Positions 14,093 to 25,994 of a stretch of 64,000 bases of DNA are shown here, piece by piece. Position 1 is the first letter of the stretch; each line of letters begins with the position of its first letter. The translations under genes were made by a program, and so were the position numbers. The DNA comes from Rhizaria sp. SCN 62-66 (taxonomy: Eukaryota; Rhizaria, unplaced): contig MEDY01000088.1 in NCBI GenBank assembly GCA_001724265.1, positions 1 to 64,000 on the forward strand, in the 5' to 3' direction. The notes beneath the pieces were generated by a model. That model was given only the letters and a program-made list of their open reading frames with translations. It searched no databases and was not told the DNA's origin.

Positions 14093-15070
14093 ATGCGTTT
14101 CACCCTCGCTTGGGTCGGCCTGATGGCCATGGCTGCCACCTCGGTGCTGCCCTCCGGCGCGTACAGCGCCCCCACGGTCCCGCCGATGGCTAACTTCCCC
14201 GAGCAGTACTTCGAGCCCCACCAATTCACGTGCAGTGGCACCGCGCATGAGGTGACTCCTGCCTTCGCCGGTTACCAGTACTGCCAGCTGCCGAGCGAAT
14301 GCACGACGTCCATCTCGATGGGCAACTCGCAGACGCCGCTCGCCTTCGCCAACTACGCTGGCCCTAACGCGGCGCCGCAGAACTTCGGCGACATGCAGTT
14401 CCGCTGGGGCCGCGTGCAGGCGCCGATGGCCATCGTGCTGGGCTCGTCGACGAGCAACGGCACGCAGGGCCGGCCCACTGGCAAGATCCAGTACTGGATC
14501 GAGACGGACAAGTTCTCCTTGCTCGAGGTCGTCGGCTCGTACGGCCAGGATTTCATTGACCCCGGACTCACTTCGAACTCGACGACCCCGCGCGCGACGG
14601 CGAACGAGGTCGTGCTTAAGGCCGAGTTCGCTGGCTTCACCACCACGGCCGTGCACCGCGCCAAGGTCGACTCGACCACGGCCACCGACGTCATCTCGCC
14701 CTTCTGGACCGTGATCATCGAGCTCGACCGCGGACGCGTCACGGGCCTCACCTGGGACAACTCCTGCTCCGGCTGCTCCAAGGACGAGTGCATCCACGAC
14801 GACGAGGGCGCCGAGCAGGGCTGCGGCCTCACGCGCACCGCCTGCAACGACAACACAAACAACGTGTCATGCGACCTCAAGATCTATGTCGGCTGGAAGG
14901 GCACCGACGTCAGCGGCAACTACATGCTCTCGGCGCAGTCGGCCATCAGCAACTTCCGCCGCTTTGCCGCCAAGATCGCGTGGGACATCGCGGCGCGCAC
15001 GGCCAAGCAAATCTCCCAGGGCCTGCCGGACCCCGACGACTTCCCCTCCATGCCAGACATCCCGATCTAA
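14093..15070 (+). CDS. Secreted protein of unknown function
   Basis: 325 residues from ATG 14093 to TAA 15068-15070. The N-terminus MRFTLAWVGLMAMAATSVL, followed by PSGAYS-APTV, is a typical cleavable signal peptide with cleavage near residue 25. The remainder has paired cysteines (HQFTCSGT, YQYCQLPSECT, SCSGCSKDEC, GCGLTRTAC, NVSCDLK) and several N-glycosylation sequons (NGT, NST, NVS). The C-terminal part contains KIYVGWKGTDVSGNYMLSAQ and a helix-like segment. This looks like an extracellular beta-rich domain with disulfides. I do not recognise a named family. An in-frame extension to 13904 exists but would bury the signal peptide, so the later Met was chosen. Confidence 0.75.
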   Translation: MRFTLAWVGLMAMAATSVLPSGAYSAPTVPPMANFPEQYFEPHQFTCSGTAHEVTPAFAGYQYCQLPSECTTSISMGNSQTPLAFANYAGPNAAPQNFGDMQFRWGRVQAPMAIVLGSSTSNGTQGRPTGKIQYWIETDKFSLLEVVGSYGQDFIDPGLTSNSTTPRATANEVVLKAEFAGFTTTAVHRAKVDSTTATDVISPFWTVIIELDRGRVTGLTWDNSCSGCSKDECIHDDEGAEQGCGLTRTACNDNTNNVSCDLKIYVGWKGTDVSGNYMLSAQSAISNFRRFAAKIAWDIAARTAKQISQGLPDPDDFPSMPDIPI

Positions 15071-18000
15071 ACATGCTACGCAATTGGTCTCGTGCAAACG
15101 CAGTGGGGCGTGCGCGCAGCCAGCCTGGCAGATGGATGAGCTCGGCCGGTGATGCTGTCGCCATTTAGCGTGGTCACTCGTGTTTGACCTCTGTCGGTGT
15201 TTTGATTGTCCTCTGTCTTCATTATGCATTATTGTAGATTTATTTTTCGACGTGTGTCGTTTAGTTTGACTGTATCTGTACTATATATATGTGTCAAAAT
15301 TGTGGGATATTTCTCGATTGGTTGGGGGTGGGGGCGTTAAGTGCAGTGTAGGTGCACAAATGCTACGAATACAAAGCATAAACTTATTGATATTATAATG
15401 TTGCATTCATTTTTAGATGTTCAGTTCATGTGTAAGGCCACAAACACCGCTACACACGCCCTGATCATGCAAAAATGCGCTGCGCGCGCAAACTCGCACA
15501 CTCAGCTCGCATCGACTCTGTGAGAGTGAGTGCGAGACCAGGCGAGTGTGCGTGCGTGCGGCGCAGGCGGAGAGCCATGATGACGGCAGCGAGAGGAACG
15601 CAAACGGTGGTAACGGCACCGGCGCGCGAGCTCGCGATGTGACACGGGCGGAATTGGGGTAAACAAAGGCTGAGGCAAGACAAATCGTCGTACTAGTAGA
15701 AGAAAGAATAAAAACGCAAATCTAAGAATGATGTGTTATTGTGGGTGCAAAGAAATGAGAGAGGTTGGAGGTGTAAACATAGAGAGACTAAGGGAGGAAC
15801 TTAGTTGATATAACTGCACTGGGGAGGAGAGATGACAGCGTGTTATGATTGCAAACAAAAGTAACGTTTCTGCTTGCTAGTTAGAATAGTGACAACGCGT
15901 CGGAGAACGGATAAAGCACATAACACAACTTATGTATTGTTTTCCAAAAAAAAAAAAAAAACTGATAGTTATTATGATAAAGACAGAATAGACGATTACA
16001 GTAGAAACAACAAACGAGCAAACAAACTACTGGGCAAAATAAAATCACGAAAAGAGATAGATGAGCGCACGACGCGCTGCGCGCGTTTTGGTGAGCGTGG
16101 GATCGCGTTCAGGTACGGTCTGTGTGTGAGAGTGGACGTGTGGCATAGGCGTGCGCGACAAGCTGTGGGTTGCACAGACGGCCTAAGTCACCCGTCATCC
16201 ACAGCAACGACAGGTGAGGTCAACAAAACAATAGATCTTGTTTGTGTAAACGGTGACAGAAAAACGAAAATAAACTGAATGAAAATAGAGCGTGCCTATC
16301 TTTTAACGAAGATAGTCGCACTGTCAGCGCCAGAGCCATCGGCTCGTTGCCTAGTCTAGACAGAAACGAAAATGCGAGTTAGGGAAACGCAATGCAAACA
16401 CATGCAGCAAATGAGCAGTGAAACAAACGGAGTATCTCGGCAGCGCCGCAAGCGGCGAGCCGTGGGGTTGGTTTGTCGGGCAAAGTAATCGACAGCTAAA
16501 AAGAAGAAGAAAAAAAAAGCATTATGTGAGGTGTAATACAGTGTGTACGAACGACTGGGCGAGCGAGGATAGTGTAAGTTCTCCTGTCACGAGTGGGAGG
16601 GTAGTTGGTGTAAGAGACTGAGTAGGTGACTAGAGAAAAGTTTGATTCGCGCAATAAGATTATTGCCGTTTCAGGGATTGATGCAACAAAGGAATAGAAT
16701 GTGTTAACAAAGCACTATTAGTGAGATATACTGAAGTGAAGGGTAATTTTTGGACATATAAAATGAAATTAGAGTTGCATGCGCGTGGTGCGTGTGCGTG
16801 GGTGAGGAAAAAGGTGGTGTGTACACAGCCAGCACCCACATCCTCGCACGCACTTGTCCATGGAACAACTATCGACCACCAGTGATAGCAGTGACCAGCG
16901 GCAACTTAACATACCAAGACGGAAGCAATGCAGCATCAAAAAACGGCAGGCACAAACATGGCACAGTGACTCCGAACGTTGAAGCAAAGCAAAGCACAGC
17001 ACAGAAAATGGTGAGTATAAAACAGTCAAATAAGGAAATCAAGTGTGGAGGTTAACATAATGTTAACAAATCTCTCAGTGAAACAAAAGAGAGAGTGTCG
17101 TCAACAATAACGACCGCAGCGGCGAACGAGTCGCGCGCGTGTGCGTGTTGGCGAACGTGAAACATATGATTGAATAAAAAAATCAAGTACAAAAGCGACC
17201 GGATACGAGGTGAAAAACGCTGTTAATAAAGCAAATCACAATGTGGGGTGGGGAGAAGCCAGAAACATTGACATCAGCAAGCTCAAATGCGAAAAGCAGA
17301 TGTAATTGCAAATAAAACGAACACGGTTGGGAGTAAGCAAAACAGGCACAAAACAGGTGCAGCAGCCTGCTTACAACGATGTTGTCAAGTTTAGGATTAA
17401 GGAAGAAAGAAAAAGCATTGCGATGCATCAAGAGAGTACAACGAATGCCAAGAGAAAAAGAAAAAAAAAAAAAACACAAATGTGAGTTTAGTGCTACAAA
17501 GGAAAAAAAAAAATCGAGCGGCACCACACAGAGTACGCACGTAGACATGAAATTTAAAGACAGTATCTCAACTGAACATCTGTGTCTAGTGCACGGTGCG
17601 AATCACAAAAAAGCATGACAGGTTGCGTCGAGCGTTTTTCCGAGATGCAATTAGAGAAGGTGGGATAGCATAAACACGTTAAAAGAAATCAGTTGATTCA
17701 GAAATCATTGACTATGAAACGTAATGGGAGGAATGAGTGAATCAATCAATAGAATCGGGGGTGTAGGTCAGACTCGGTGCGTGCCATGTTGCCCTCGCAA
17801 CCAAGTGTGAACCGGTTGTTGCCAGTCTCGTGAACAAGAAAAGCGCACGAAACATGTTGCAGCCAGAGCAAACGAGCACTGCATCTGGCACAGAGGGCGA
17901 AGAGAAACAAGGCGAAGAGAAACAAAAGAAAGCACTATCGGAATCGCACACGACGAAAAGACAAAACTAGTGATTACCGGCAAAGTGTGTCCAAATAGCG

Positions 18001-18674
18001 GCCGGTAAAGAACACGGGGGAAACCAACGAGGTACTACACCGACCCATGCGTGACTCTGTAAGCACGAGGGGGCATCAGCAATACGCAAGTGACTTCTTG
18101 TGGAAATGAAATCCAGGCGTTCTGTTTAGTTCGGGTGATAGGCGTGACTACATCATCAAAAGGCTGAATATAACAAAATAAAATGCAAATTAATGCAAAA
18201 CTAAAACAACAGAACAGGAGGTGAAAACAAACCTACAAAAGTCACCTACCGTTGAACCAAAAAAAAAGGCACAATAAAACAAAAAGTAACACACGGAAAT
18301 ACAAATGACGAGATTATGAGCGTACAAAAATAACACCAACGAGCAAAACAGACAGCATCGACATGAACGAGCCAATGTGAAAACAAATTGATTAAAAGCA
18401 CCTGATTAAAAAGAAACGCTCACGGTTCTCGCGGCGAGAGCCAAATCTTGCCGCTCGCTCGTCGATACCGCTGTGCCACGATGGCAAGGCGCACTGAACG
18501 GAGTCAGTGGCCGACTCTTCAGGCATATTGTCTAGTGATGTGTACATGGCGCGGCGGCTACAGTCCACAATGACTGCAACCTCGATGGGACCAACAACGC
18601 TACCAGAACGAGTCAACCGAACAACAAGCAAACGAATGTTTGACAAAAACAACGAAAAATCATAAAATGGAGTT
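15071..18674. other. 3.6-kb convergent intergenic region with strong purine bias on the + strand
   Basis: It lies between the stops of two converging genes. From about 15,700 to 18,400 the + strand is strikingly rich in A and G with many A-runs (for example 15945-15960 and 17459-17475), so the reverse strand is pyrimidine-rich. This side is downstream of the 25382-18675 gene, and the bias could mark a long U/C-rich 3' UTR. The short open frames here have AT-rich, non-coding composition. No tRNA, snRNA or transposon was recognised. Confidence 0.5.
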
Positions 18675-21600
18675 TCATAACTCCGCACGTGCGGGCGTAC
18701 TGGCCTGAGTGGCCTTGATAGCCTTAACGGCGTCGCTGTTACCGCTGCTATTGGAGCTGTAGATGTCTGTTGCGAGCGTAATGCTCGATGCACGTAACAT
18801 CGCCGCAATCCTCGCTCCGGGGCTCACAGCCGCGCCGGCCTTGCTCTGCCCAGGCACAGTGTGATCGAGAGCGCCGCGACCCGAAGTCTCGAGGTCAATA
18901 TCGCCGTCACCGTCGCCGTCGCCGTCACCATCATGGTCGCCGAGGGGTAGGCGGCCGAAACTCTTGCCGAACGCATCGTTCGCAGCGCCCGTGGCTTTGG
19001 TACCGGCGCCGTTGTGGGCGTGGAACGACGTCGTCCCCAGCCCACCGCTCGAGTGCATGCGGGCCAGAGCAGCATGAGCATGACCGCGCGCGTGGGCGCT
19101 GTTGTTAGCGCCCTGGGTGGCCGTGGGGGCGCGCGCTGGGCCACGGCCAGCGAAGCTCTTGGTAGCATGCGGCGTCAGCGACGGTGGCGCTGTGAAACCA
19201 GAGCCGGAGCCATTGACGGAGAGCGGTGAGATGCAGTCGATGCGCAGCACGTGCGCGCCCGCGGCGCCGGCGCCGGCGTCAACGCCGGAGCCCGGCTGCG
19301 CGTCCGCGTGGACCGGCGGGCTGGAGAGGCTGCTGGTGGCGAGCGGCGAGCCGAAGCCGAAGCCGACACTGGCACCGCAGGACTCGGCGCCACTGGGCGC
19401 CATGGCTGAGGGAGCCAGAGTCGAGGGCGCCAGGTGTAGCGACGAGCCTTGCATCGACGGGGCTAACAGTGACACAGGACCGGGGCGCAGGGCCGAAGAA
19501 CCAAAGAAAGGCGACGACGCGAAGTTAGCGTCCGCGCCAGCATTAATATTGGAGTTCGTATTCGTGCCCACTGTGGGAGTGACATGAGCAGCGACATCAG
19601 GGACAGCAGCATCAACAGTCGGAGAAGCAAGAGTGACAGGCGCAGCGCCAGTCTGAGGAAATGAAACAGCAAGTGGTGAGGACAATAATGTGCCAGAAGA
19701 TGCTGGCGAAGCCAGGACAACGCTGTTTAACTGTTGCTGCTGCTGTGAATGAGGTTGTTGTTGTTGCTGCTGATGATGATGATGATGATGTTGCTGATGC
19801 TGTTGCGCGAGTTTATGTGAGTGGAATGCTGAGGCTGCCGCGAGGCTCGCGACCGCGGCTGGCAGCGGCAGCGGGAGCGTCGTGTTCTGCGCGCTCTCCG
19901 TGTTCTGTGCAAGGCCCTGCTGCAGCTGCGACAAAGCTCTGGAGTAGGTCGCCGCAGTCACCCCGGTGTTGTTGCTGGAGGACGACAGCGAGTGCTGCAC
20001 GGCGAGTGGCGCGCGACCCGACGCCGCCGAATGCGAAGCGGCTGAGTAAGATGACGACGAAGCCATGGCGGCAGAGCGACCGTAGTGCAGCGACGTGGGC
20101 GACACCATCGACGACGCGGGTGAGGCCAACACGCGGCCGTGCAGCGGACTGGACGGGTCGCTGTCCTGTGTGAGTGATGACCGCTTGGCCATCTCGGGCA
20201 TGGGCATTGTGTTGCTGTTGCTGTTGTTGTTGTTGCTGTTGTTGTTATTGTTGTTGGTACTATTGATGTTTGAGTTGTTGATGCTGTTAATATTGTTTGG
20301 GAGATTGTTTGGGTCGGTGTTGTTAATGTTGTTGCTGTTAGGGAAGAAGAACGCAGCCCCACCCGCTGTGCTGCGTGTTGCGCTGCTGCCGCCGGCGCCC
20401 AGGTAGTACGAGTTGGCGCGCCCATCAAACGCGATGGGCACCGTGGGGGACATGAGCGGCGGCGCGAGCTGCGCGGACGACGCCGCGGACGATGACGAAA
20501 GTGGGGATAGCATGAACCCGTTCGCGTTGTGAGACGAGCTGGTGAACGCAAACAAAGGCACCGGGAGCTGCGACTGCGTGAGTTGCTGTTGCGAAATCGG
20601 AAGGTTGTTGTTCGCAGGGACGGTGATGGGAGTAGGGCGCGCGAGCTTGACGGACGACTGACCCGTCAGAGCCTGCGGTTGCAGTTGCAGCTGCATCTAC
20701 ACCTGAGAGTGGGAATGAGACCGGATGGGCGACAGCATCTTGGCCGCAGGGGCCTTCGCCAGTTCGGTTGAGACAGGCCCGGGGCCAGTCACCGCAGCGG
20801 ATGCTGAGGGCGCCGCAGGCGCAGCAGGCGCAGCAGGCGTAGCGATCGTCGTAAAACCGACAATGAGTTGCGACGACTGTGCCGCGTGGTGCGCATGCAG
20901 CAGCGGTGAGAGTGCTCTGAAGACCACGCCAGTCGCCGCCGACCCGTTAGCGTCGGAGCCCACGGGAGGAACTTTCTGCTGCGGGGATTGATGTAGCTAC
21001 AGCTGCGGCTTGAACTGCGACAGCTACAGTGGCTGCTGTTGCAACTGGGACTGCGACTAGAACTGTGTCTGTGGCTTGAGGGGAAATGAGCTGCCGCCAG
21101 CAGCGTACGCACTCTAAGACTGCAGCGTCATGACCGTTTTCGGCGGTGCCAATTGCGAATGTGTCTGATAGTGAGGCCCGTTCCCTTGCCCATGCTTGGG
21201 GCCTTGGCCGTGGCCGTGACCTTGGCCGTGGCCGTGAGTGTGTCCCTGGCTCTGCGTGGCCTGAGCCTGCAGCTGCTCAGCCTGAAGACGCTTGCGACGC
21301 GCATCCTTGTCCTCGAGCGCGAGCTCCAGCTGCAGCGGTGGTACCATAGCAGCCAACTCAGTCTGGCGACGAGTCAGTCGCGCGCCACTCCGCGAGCCGC
21401 TTGAGCTGCTGCCATTGTTCGAGTGCACAAACGAGTTGGCGCGCTGGCCGCTGAACTCAGGCGCGGCGTATGTAGCGCCGTCACCGCCAAACGAGTCGGC
21501 GTTGCTGAGCAGTCCGGCGTCGTCGCGCGACTGCGACATCGCAACCGCGTGCGCGGCGACGGCGGCCGTGTTCGCATCGCTGTCGGCCTCGGCCTCGACG

Positions 21601-24600
21601 TCGGACTCGTCGATGATGTCCAAGCCGGCCATCTCAAGCATCTTCTTGCCCCAGTCGGTCTTGTCGGTCTCGTCACGCTCTCTGACGGTGCGGCGCGCCT
21701 GCTGCTGCTGCTGCTGCTGCTCCTGCTCCTGTTCCTGCTCCTGCTGCTCCTTCTGCTGCTGCGGCGGCTGCTGCTGCTGCTGCTGCTGCTTCACAAGAGC
21801 TTGCTGTGCGAGCTGCGCCTGTGCTTGCGCCTGATTCTGCGCCTGGGTGGCGAGCATAGCGGGTGTGTGAAGCTGCGCCTTGCTCTGTTGCTGCGTCTGC
21901 GCACGCTGCGCCTGCTGCCACTGCTGCTGTTGCTGTTGTTGTTGCTGTACACTAAGCTGAAGGTGTTGTTGTGACTGGAAGGCGTTGGACGCGAGCCCCT
22001 GCATCGGCACCGGCTGCAGCCCCGTGGCGGTGCCGGCGGACGCGAACGCGGCGGCAGGCGCGACGCGGAAGTGCGAAGGCGACGGCAGCTGCGCGGGCAG
22101 CGGTGAGCCGGGGCCCTGCAGCGACGGCGACATGGGCTGCGCGGGAGACATCGGCGACGCGCACACGAACTCGACGGCCAGCGCGGGCGACTGTGCGGCG
22201 AGGGGCGTCGGCACGGTGAGCATCGCGGCGCCGGACACAGTCGTCGCCGGCTGGGCGGGCGTCGCGCACGGAGTCGGCATGCCCGCGATCGCCACCAGCG
22301 GCATCGGCTCAGGCGCAGAGGCCGTTGACGTCGCAGTCGTCGCCGTCATAGTCATCGGCGTTGCAAGAGCGGCGGTAGCAGCAGAAGCAACGGCAGTCGC
22401 GGAAACAGCAGTGGTCGCGCCGCTGGGCACCGTAAGCAGCGCCTGCGAGGCCGCAGTCTTGAGGCTCTTGGAGCTGCCGGCGCGGCTGTCAGTCTGCAAC
22501 GAGTCGACGACGAGCGATGACGCGGGCGCAGCGTGCTTCTTTAGCGACGGACTGATGCTACGGAAGAACTCAGACTGCTGCGGGATGGTGCGCTCGCGCT
22601 CGCGCTCGCGGGGCGCGCCCAGGGCCACGGTCGCCGCGGCGGGCACGCGCCGGCCCTCGGCGAGCGCCACAACGGCCGCGGACGCAACTGCGGCTGTATC
22701 AGCGGCAGACGTCAGCGACAACGACGCCGCGGTGGTCGCGGTGGCCGAGGCCGCCGTCGTGGCCGTAGGCCGCGCAAGCTCGAGCGTCTGCGGCGGGTCC
22801 GAACGCGCTTGCTGCTGCACGAGTGGCGACGCAATCGACGACGGCGCGGCAGACATGAGCGGCGACGTTACTTGCGGCTGCGTCGGCGCGACCGCAGAGG
22901 CGCCTAGCAGCGCCTTGCCCGAGACCGGTGCGCTGGCGTCCGTGTCGGTGCTGTGGCGCGGACCGTGGAGGCGGCCGACGCCGGAGCTGCTGGGCACCGT
23001 GGAGTTGGACGCAGAAACGGACAACGCCACCAGGCCCGTCGACAGCGTGGGGGCCACGTAGCTCGCGGCCGCGATCGTCGTCGGTGGTGCGGTCGTCGTG
23101 TCACCATCGCCGTCGCCGTCGCCGTTGACGTTCACCGTGCACGAGAACTGCGCAGACGTTGGAGTCGACGTCTTGGCCTCGGCCGCCGCAGCAGCAGCGG
23201 CGGCGGCAGCAGCAGCGGCGGCGTTGGCCGCGGCCGCGGAGCGCAGCGGCGAGAGCGCATCGTCAGAGTCAGCGAGCCTGGCGACGACTGCGGCGAGGCT
23301 GAGTGAGGCCACGGCCGAGGTGGCGTGCGAGCCGCGCGCCGAGGCCAGGCACTGCAGCTCGGGGTCCTCGTCTGTGTCGTCGGTGTTGGTGCTGGGAGTG
23401 CGCGCGGCGACCGGCGCCGCGGAGGACGTCGCTGCGGAGACCTTGGTCCGGCTGACGTTAACCACCACGGGCGTCGAGGGGCTCTGGACCTCTGACTCCC
23501 GCATCGCCGAAGGCTCGGCGGGCGCAGCCAGCGCGGCGGGCACACCGGGCACGGCGGGCGCGGTGAAAGTGTCATTAGGGTCGTCGCCGCGACTTGTGTG
23601 CTCCTCCGACTCGCGGAACGCGCTGGCGTCGAGCGCCAGGTCGCCGGTGAGCGCGACAGGGACGAAGCCCAGCTTGAGGGAGGACGACGCCGACGCGCGC
23701 GCGTTGAACGGCCGCGTCGGCGACGCGGGCGACAGTGACGAGGAGACGAAGGGCGCCGAGACCGTGGCGTTGGTGACATCGTGCATCGGGGACACGTAGT
23801 GGCTGCTCGGGGTCAGCAATGCGGCCGACTTGCTGTGCGCGTGCGGAGATCCAACTGCGGCAACGATTCCGTAGCCGATAGGGCGCGTCTTGCGGCCAGG
23901 AGTGCCCGCGCTGCCGACGCCCGCACCGGCGCTGACGCTGCCGCCGAGGCCGCCGCTGGGGGCCGAGATGACGAGCGTGGTGGGGAAGGCGCTGGTGGCG
24001 CTGGCGGACTCGAAGTAGGGGCTCGAGGGGCCGGAGCTGAGGCCAAAGGCCGGCGCAGGCAACGGGCCCGAGGACGGGCTGACAAGGTGCCCCGCGGGCG
24101 ACGGCGCCGTCAGCGGCGTTTGACCCGTGAGCGGCGTGCGGATGCTGTTGCTGCTGCTGACGCCGCGCGAGGTGACCGTCGCGGGCGGCAGCGTCGAGGC
24201 CGCGATAGAGCCAGTGCCCGAGACCGAGGACTGCGCGAGCGAGGCCAGCACGCCGCCGCCGGAGCCCAGGCCCAGGCCGGAGCCGGGGCCGGTGGACGAG
24301 AGCGGCCCGCGGTACAGGGGGCCGATCATCGTGATCACGGAGCTGCGCGGCAGCGCGTTGGGGGTGCCGAAGGCGCTGCCGGAGCCGCTGCCGCCGAGGT
24401 TGCTCAGCGTGTACGCGTGGGGGTTCTGGGTTGTCTGTGATTGCATGTGTGCGGCCATCAGCGAGGTGGACACGGTAAGAGGAGAGCCGTGCTGCTGCGG
24501 CGAGCCCGGGAACCCACCCCCCGCACCAGAGCCCTTGCTTCGGGAGTGACGCAAGCGGGCACCAGAGCCGCCGCCGCGGCCGCCGCTGGAGCCCATGCGC

Positions 24601-25382
24601 GAGAGCGAGTGTAACGCGGCCGGTCCGGCGTCGTCCTCGCCGTAGTCGTGGGAGTGATCGTCCGCGTCTCCGTCTCCATCGGCATCAGCGTCAGCGTCGG
24701 CGTCGGCGTCAGCTTCTGTGCTGGGGGTAGCCTCGATAGCAATCGCGTCGATGGGACTGTTGGAGGCGGAGGGAACCGTAACGAGCGTGCCGTCTCCGGA
24801 AGCGCCAACATCGCGGGAAGAGGATGTCGGGGCCGCGGGTGTGTGATGGACAGAAGAAGGGATCGGCATGTGCGGGCCGTGGAAGCAAGGGGAGGTCGTT
24901 TCTGCAAGAGTAGCCGTGGTCATCAAAGGGGAGATGAAGTCGTCCGCGGGAGGGCTAGCACCAGCGAGTCCAGATGAGGCAGCCTTCTTTGCGTCATGGG
25001 ACCTCGAAAAATGCGCGCCGCCACTCCTCAGCCCCATCTCGATCGATGCGGAGCCGCCAACAGGGTTAACCTCGGACTGTTCTGATGCCTCCTCAACGGG
25101 GGCCAGCAGGACAATGGGGATCTCCCCATCGTTTGCGTGGGGCGTGGCGTTTGTGGATAGGGGTGCGGAGTATTTTGATGCTGCCTTTGTAGAGTGAGGC
25201 CCCGGCACAGCGGGTTGTGAGTCTGTAGTTACGTCGATAGGGCCCTCAGAAACGTCTGGCCATCCGAGTCGAGGTGTTGGATGGTGGACGGCGTCAGTCG
25301 AAGCTGGATGGTCTGGTGTAGCTGCGGGGTGGGTGCTCCCGACTTTGCCGGGAGACTTGCCTTTGAACGAACAATTACCCAT
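18675..25382 (-). CDS. Large Gln-rich low-complexity protein with MGNC acylation-type N-terminus, read with UAG as sense
   Basis: With TAG as sense the reverse-strand frame runs 2235 residues from ATG 25382 to TGA 18675-18677, with no in-frame TAA or TGA. The five TAGs start (reverse strand) at 21116, 21059, 21026, 20999 and 20699 (residues 1423, 1442, 1453, 1462, 1562). The start MGNCSFKGK has Gly2 for myristoylation and Cys4 for palmitoylation, suggesting membrane attachment. An AG acceptor-like site (GATGTCAG) sits just before it, so the open frame further upstream to 25595 is probably UTR intron. The body is Ser/Ala/Thr-rich with poly-Gln (about 1137-1230), poly-Asn (about 1684-1727) and poly-His. 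A more ordered stretch is TDWGKKMLEMAGLDIIDESD (about 1240). No enzymatic domain is recognised. The standard code would split it into three ORFs. Confidence 0.75.
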
Positions 25383-25994
25383 CCAGCTGACATCACCAAA
25401 GTTTCCAAAAAACCAAGCTGGAGGCGCACAGAAAGAAAATAAGAAAAGGCCACAGGGGGCAGTGAGACAACACATCGTCCGAAGGTTCGTTCTGAAGACA
25501 TATCCTGGCATATCGTTCAGATGAATGCGGCTGCGAATAACGGAAGCAAATAAAAATCGTCCTAGCAGACAACGAAACCATATCACAGTATTCATTTGAG
25601 GGACGTGTCAAGCTGCAAAGCCTTCGCATTCTCAAGTGTGGACTAGGTCGGCTCACGCCCACGGTCGACAACCGTCTCCCAAAAGCGGAGTGCCTGGGCT
25701 TTCTGCACAAAACTGCAGCACCCACAAGCTACATTTGATTGTGATTGAATTTAAAGAAATGAAAAACTACGGGTTTACATGAAAGCGTGTGTATTTTTTG
25801 AAAGAAAGTCTGGCACGTAGTGAAAAAAACCCTTGTTATAGAACGCGTCGTTTTTAGAGGTGGTTGCCTGGGCGCGTGGCCCTACAAAGCCACTTCAAAC
25901 GCAACGTACATCTCCATCATATCACAATACCGCATCATAAATCACCGTATTTGATCGTCTAAACTTGATTCGAAGCCTTTTGCGTCCGATCCGC
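25383..25994. other. Intergenic: 5' flank of the MGNC gene and 3' flank of the LAMTOR1-like gene
   Basis: About 610 bases. The part next to 25382 is open in the MGNC frame but reads as pyrimidine-rich leader (reverse strand) ending in a possible AG acceptor. No separate gene is supported. Confidence 0.5.

Noticed and set aside
15574-15677. ATGATGA at 15577 and CTGA near 15670, flanked by GCC and GGC, resemble a C/D snoRNA.
   Set aside because: The terminal stem is only three base pairs and no C'/D' boxes or guide match could be shown.
25383-25595. N-terminal extension of the MGNC protein to the Met at 25595.
   Set aside because: The segment is hydrophobic and pyrimidine-rich with an AG acceptor-like end just before MGNC; it would hide a clear acylation start.
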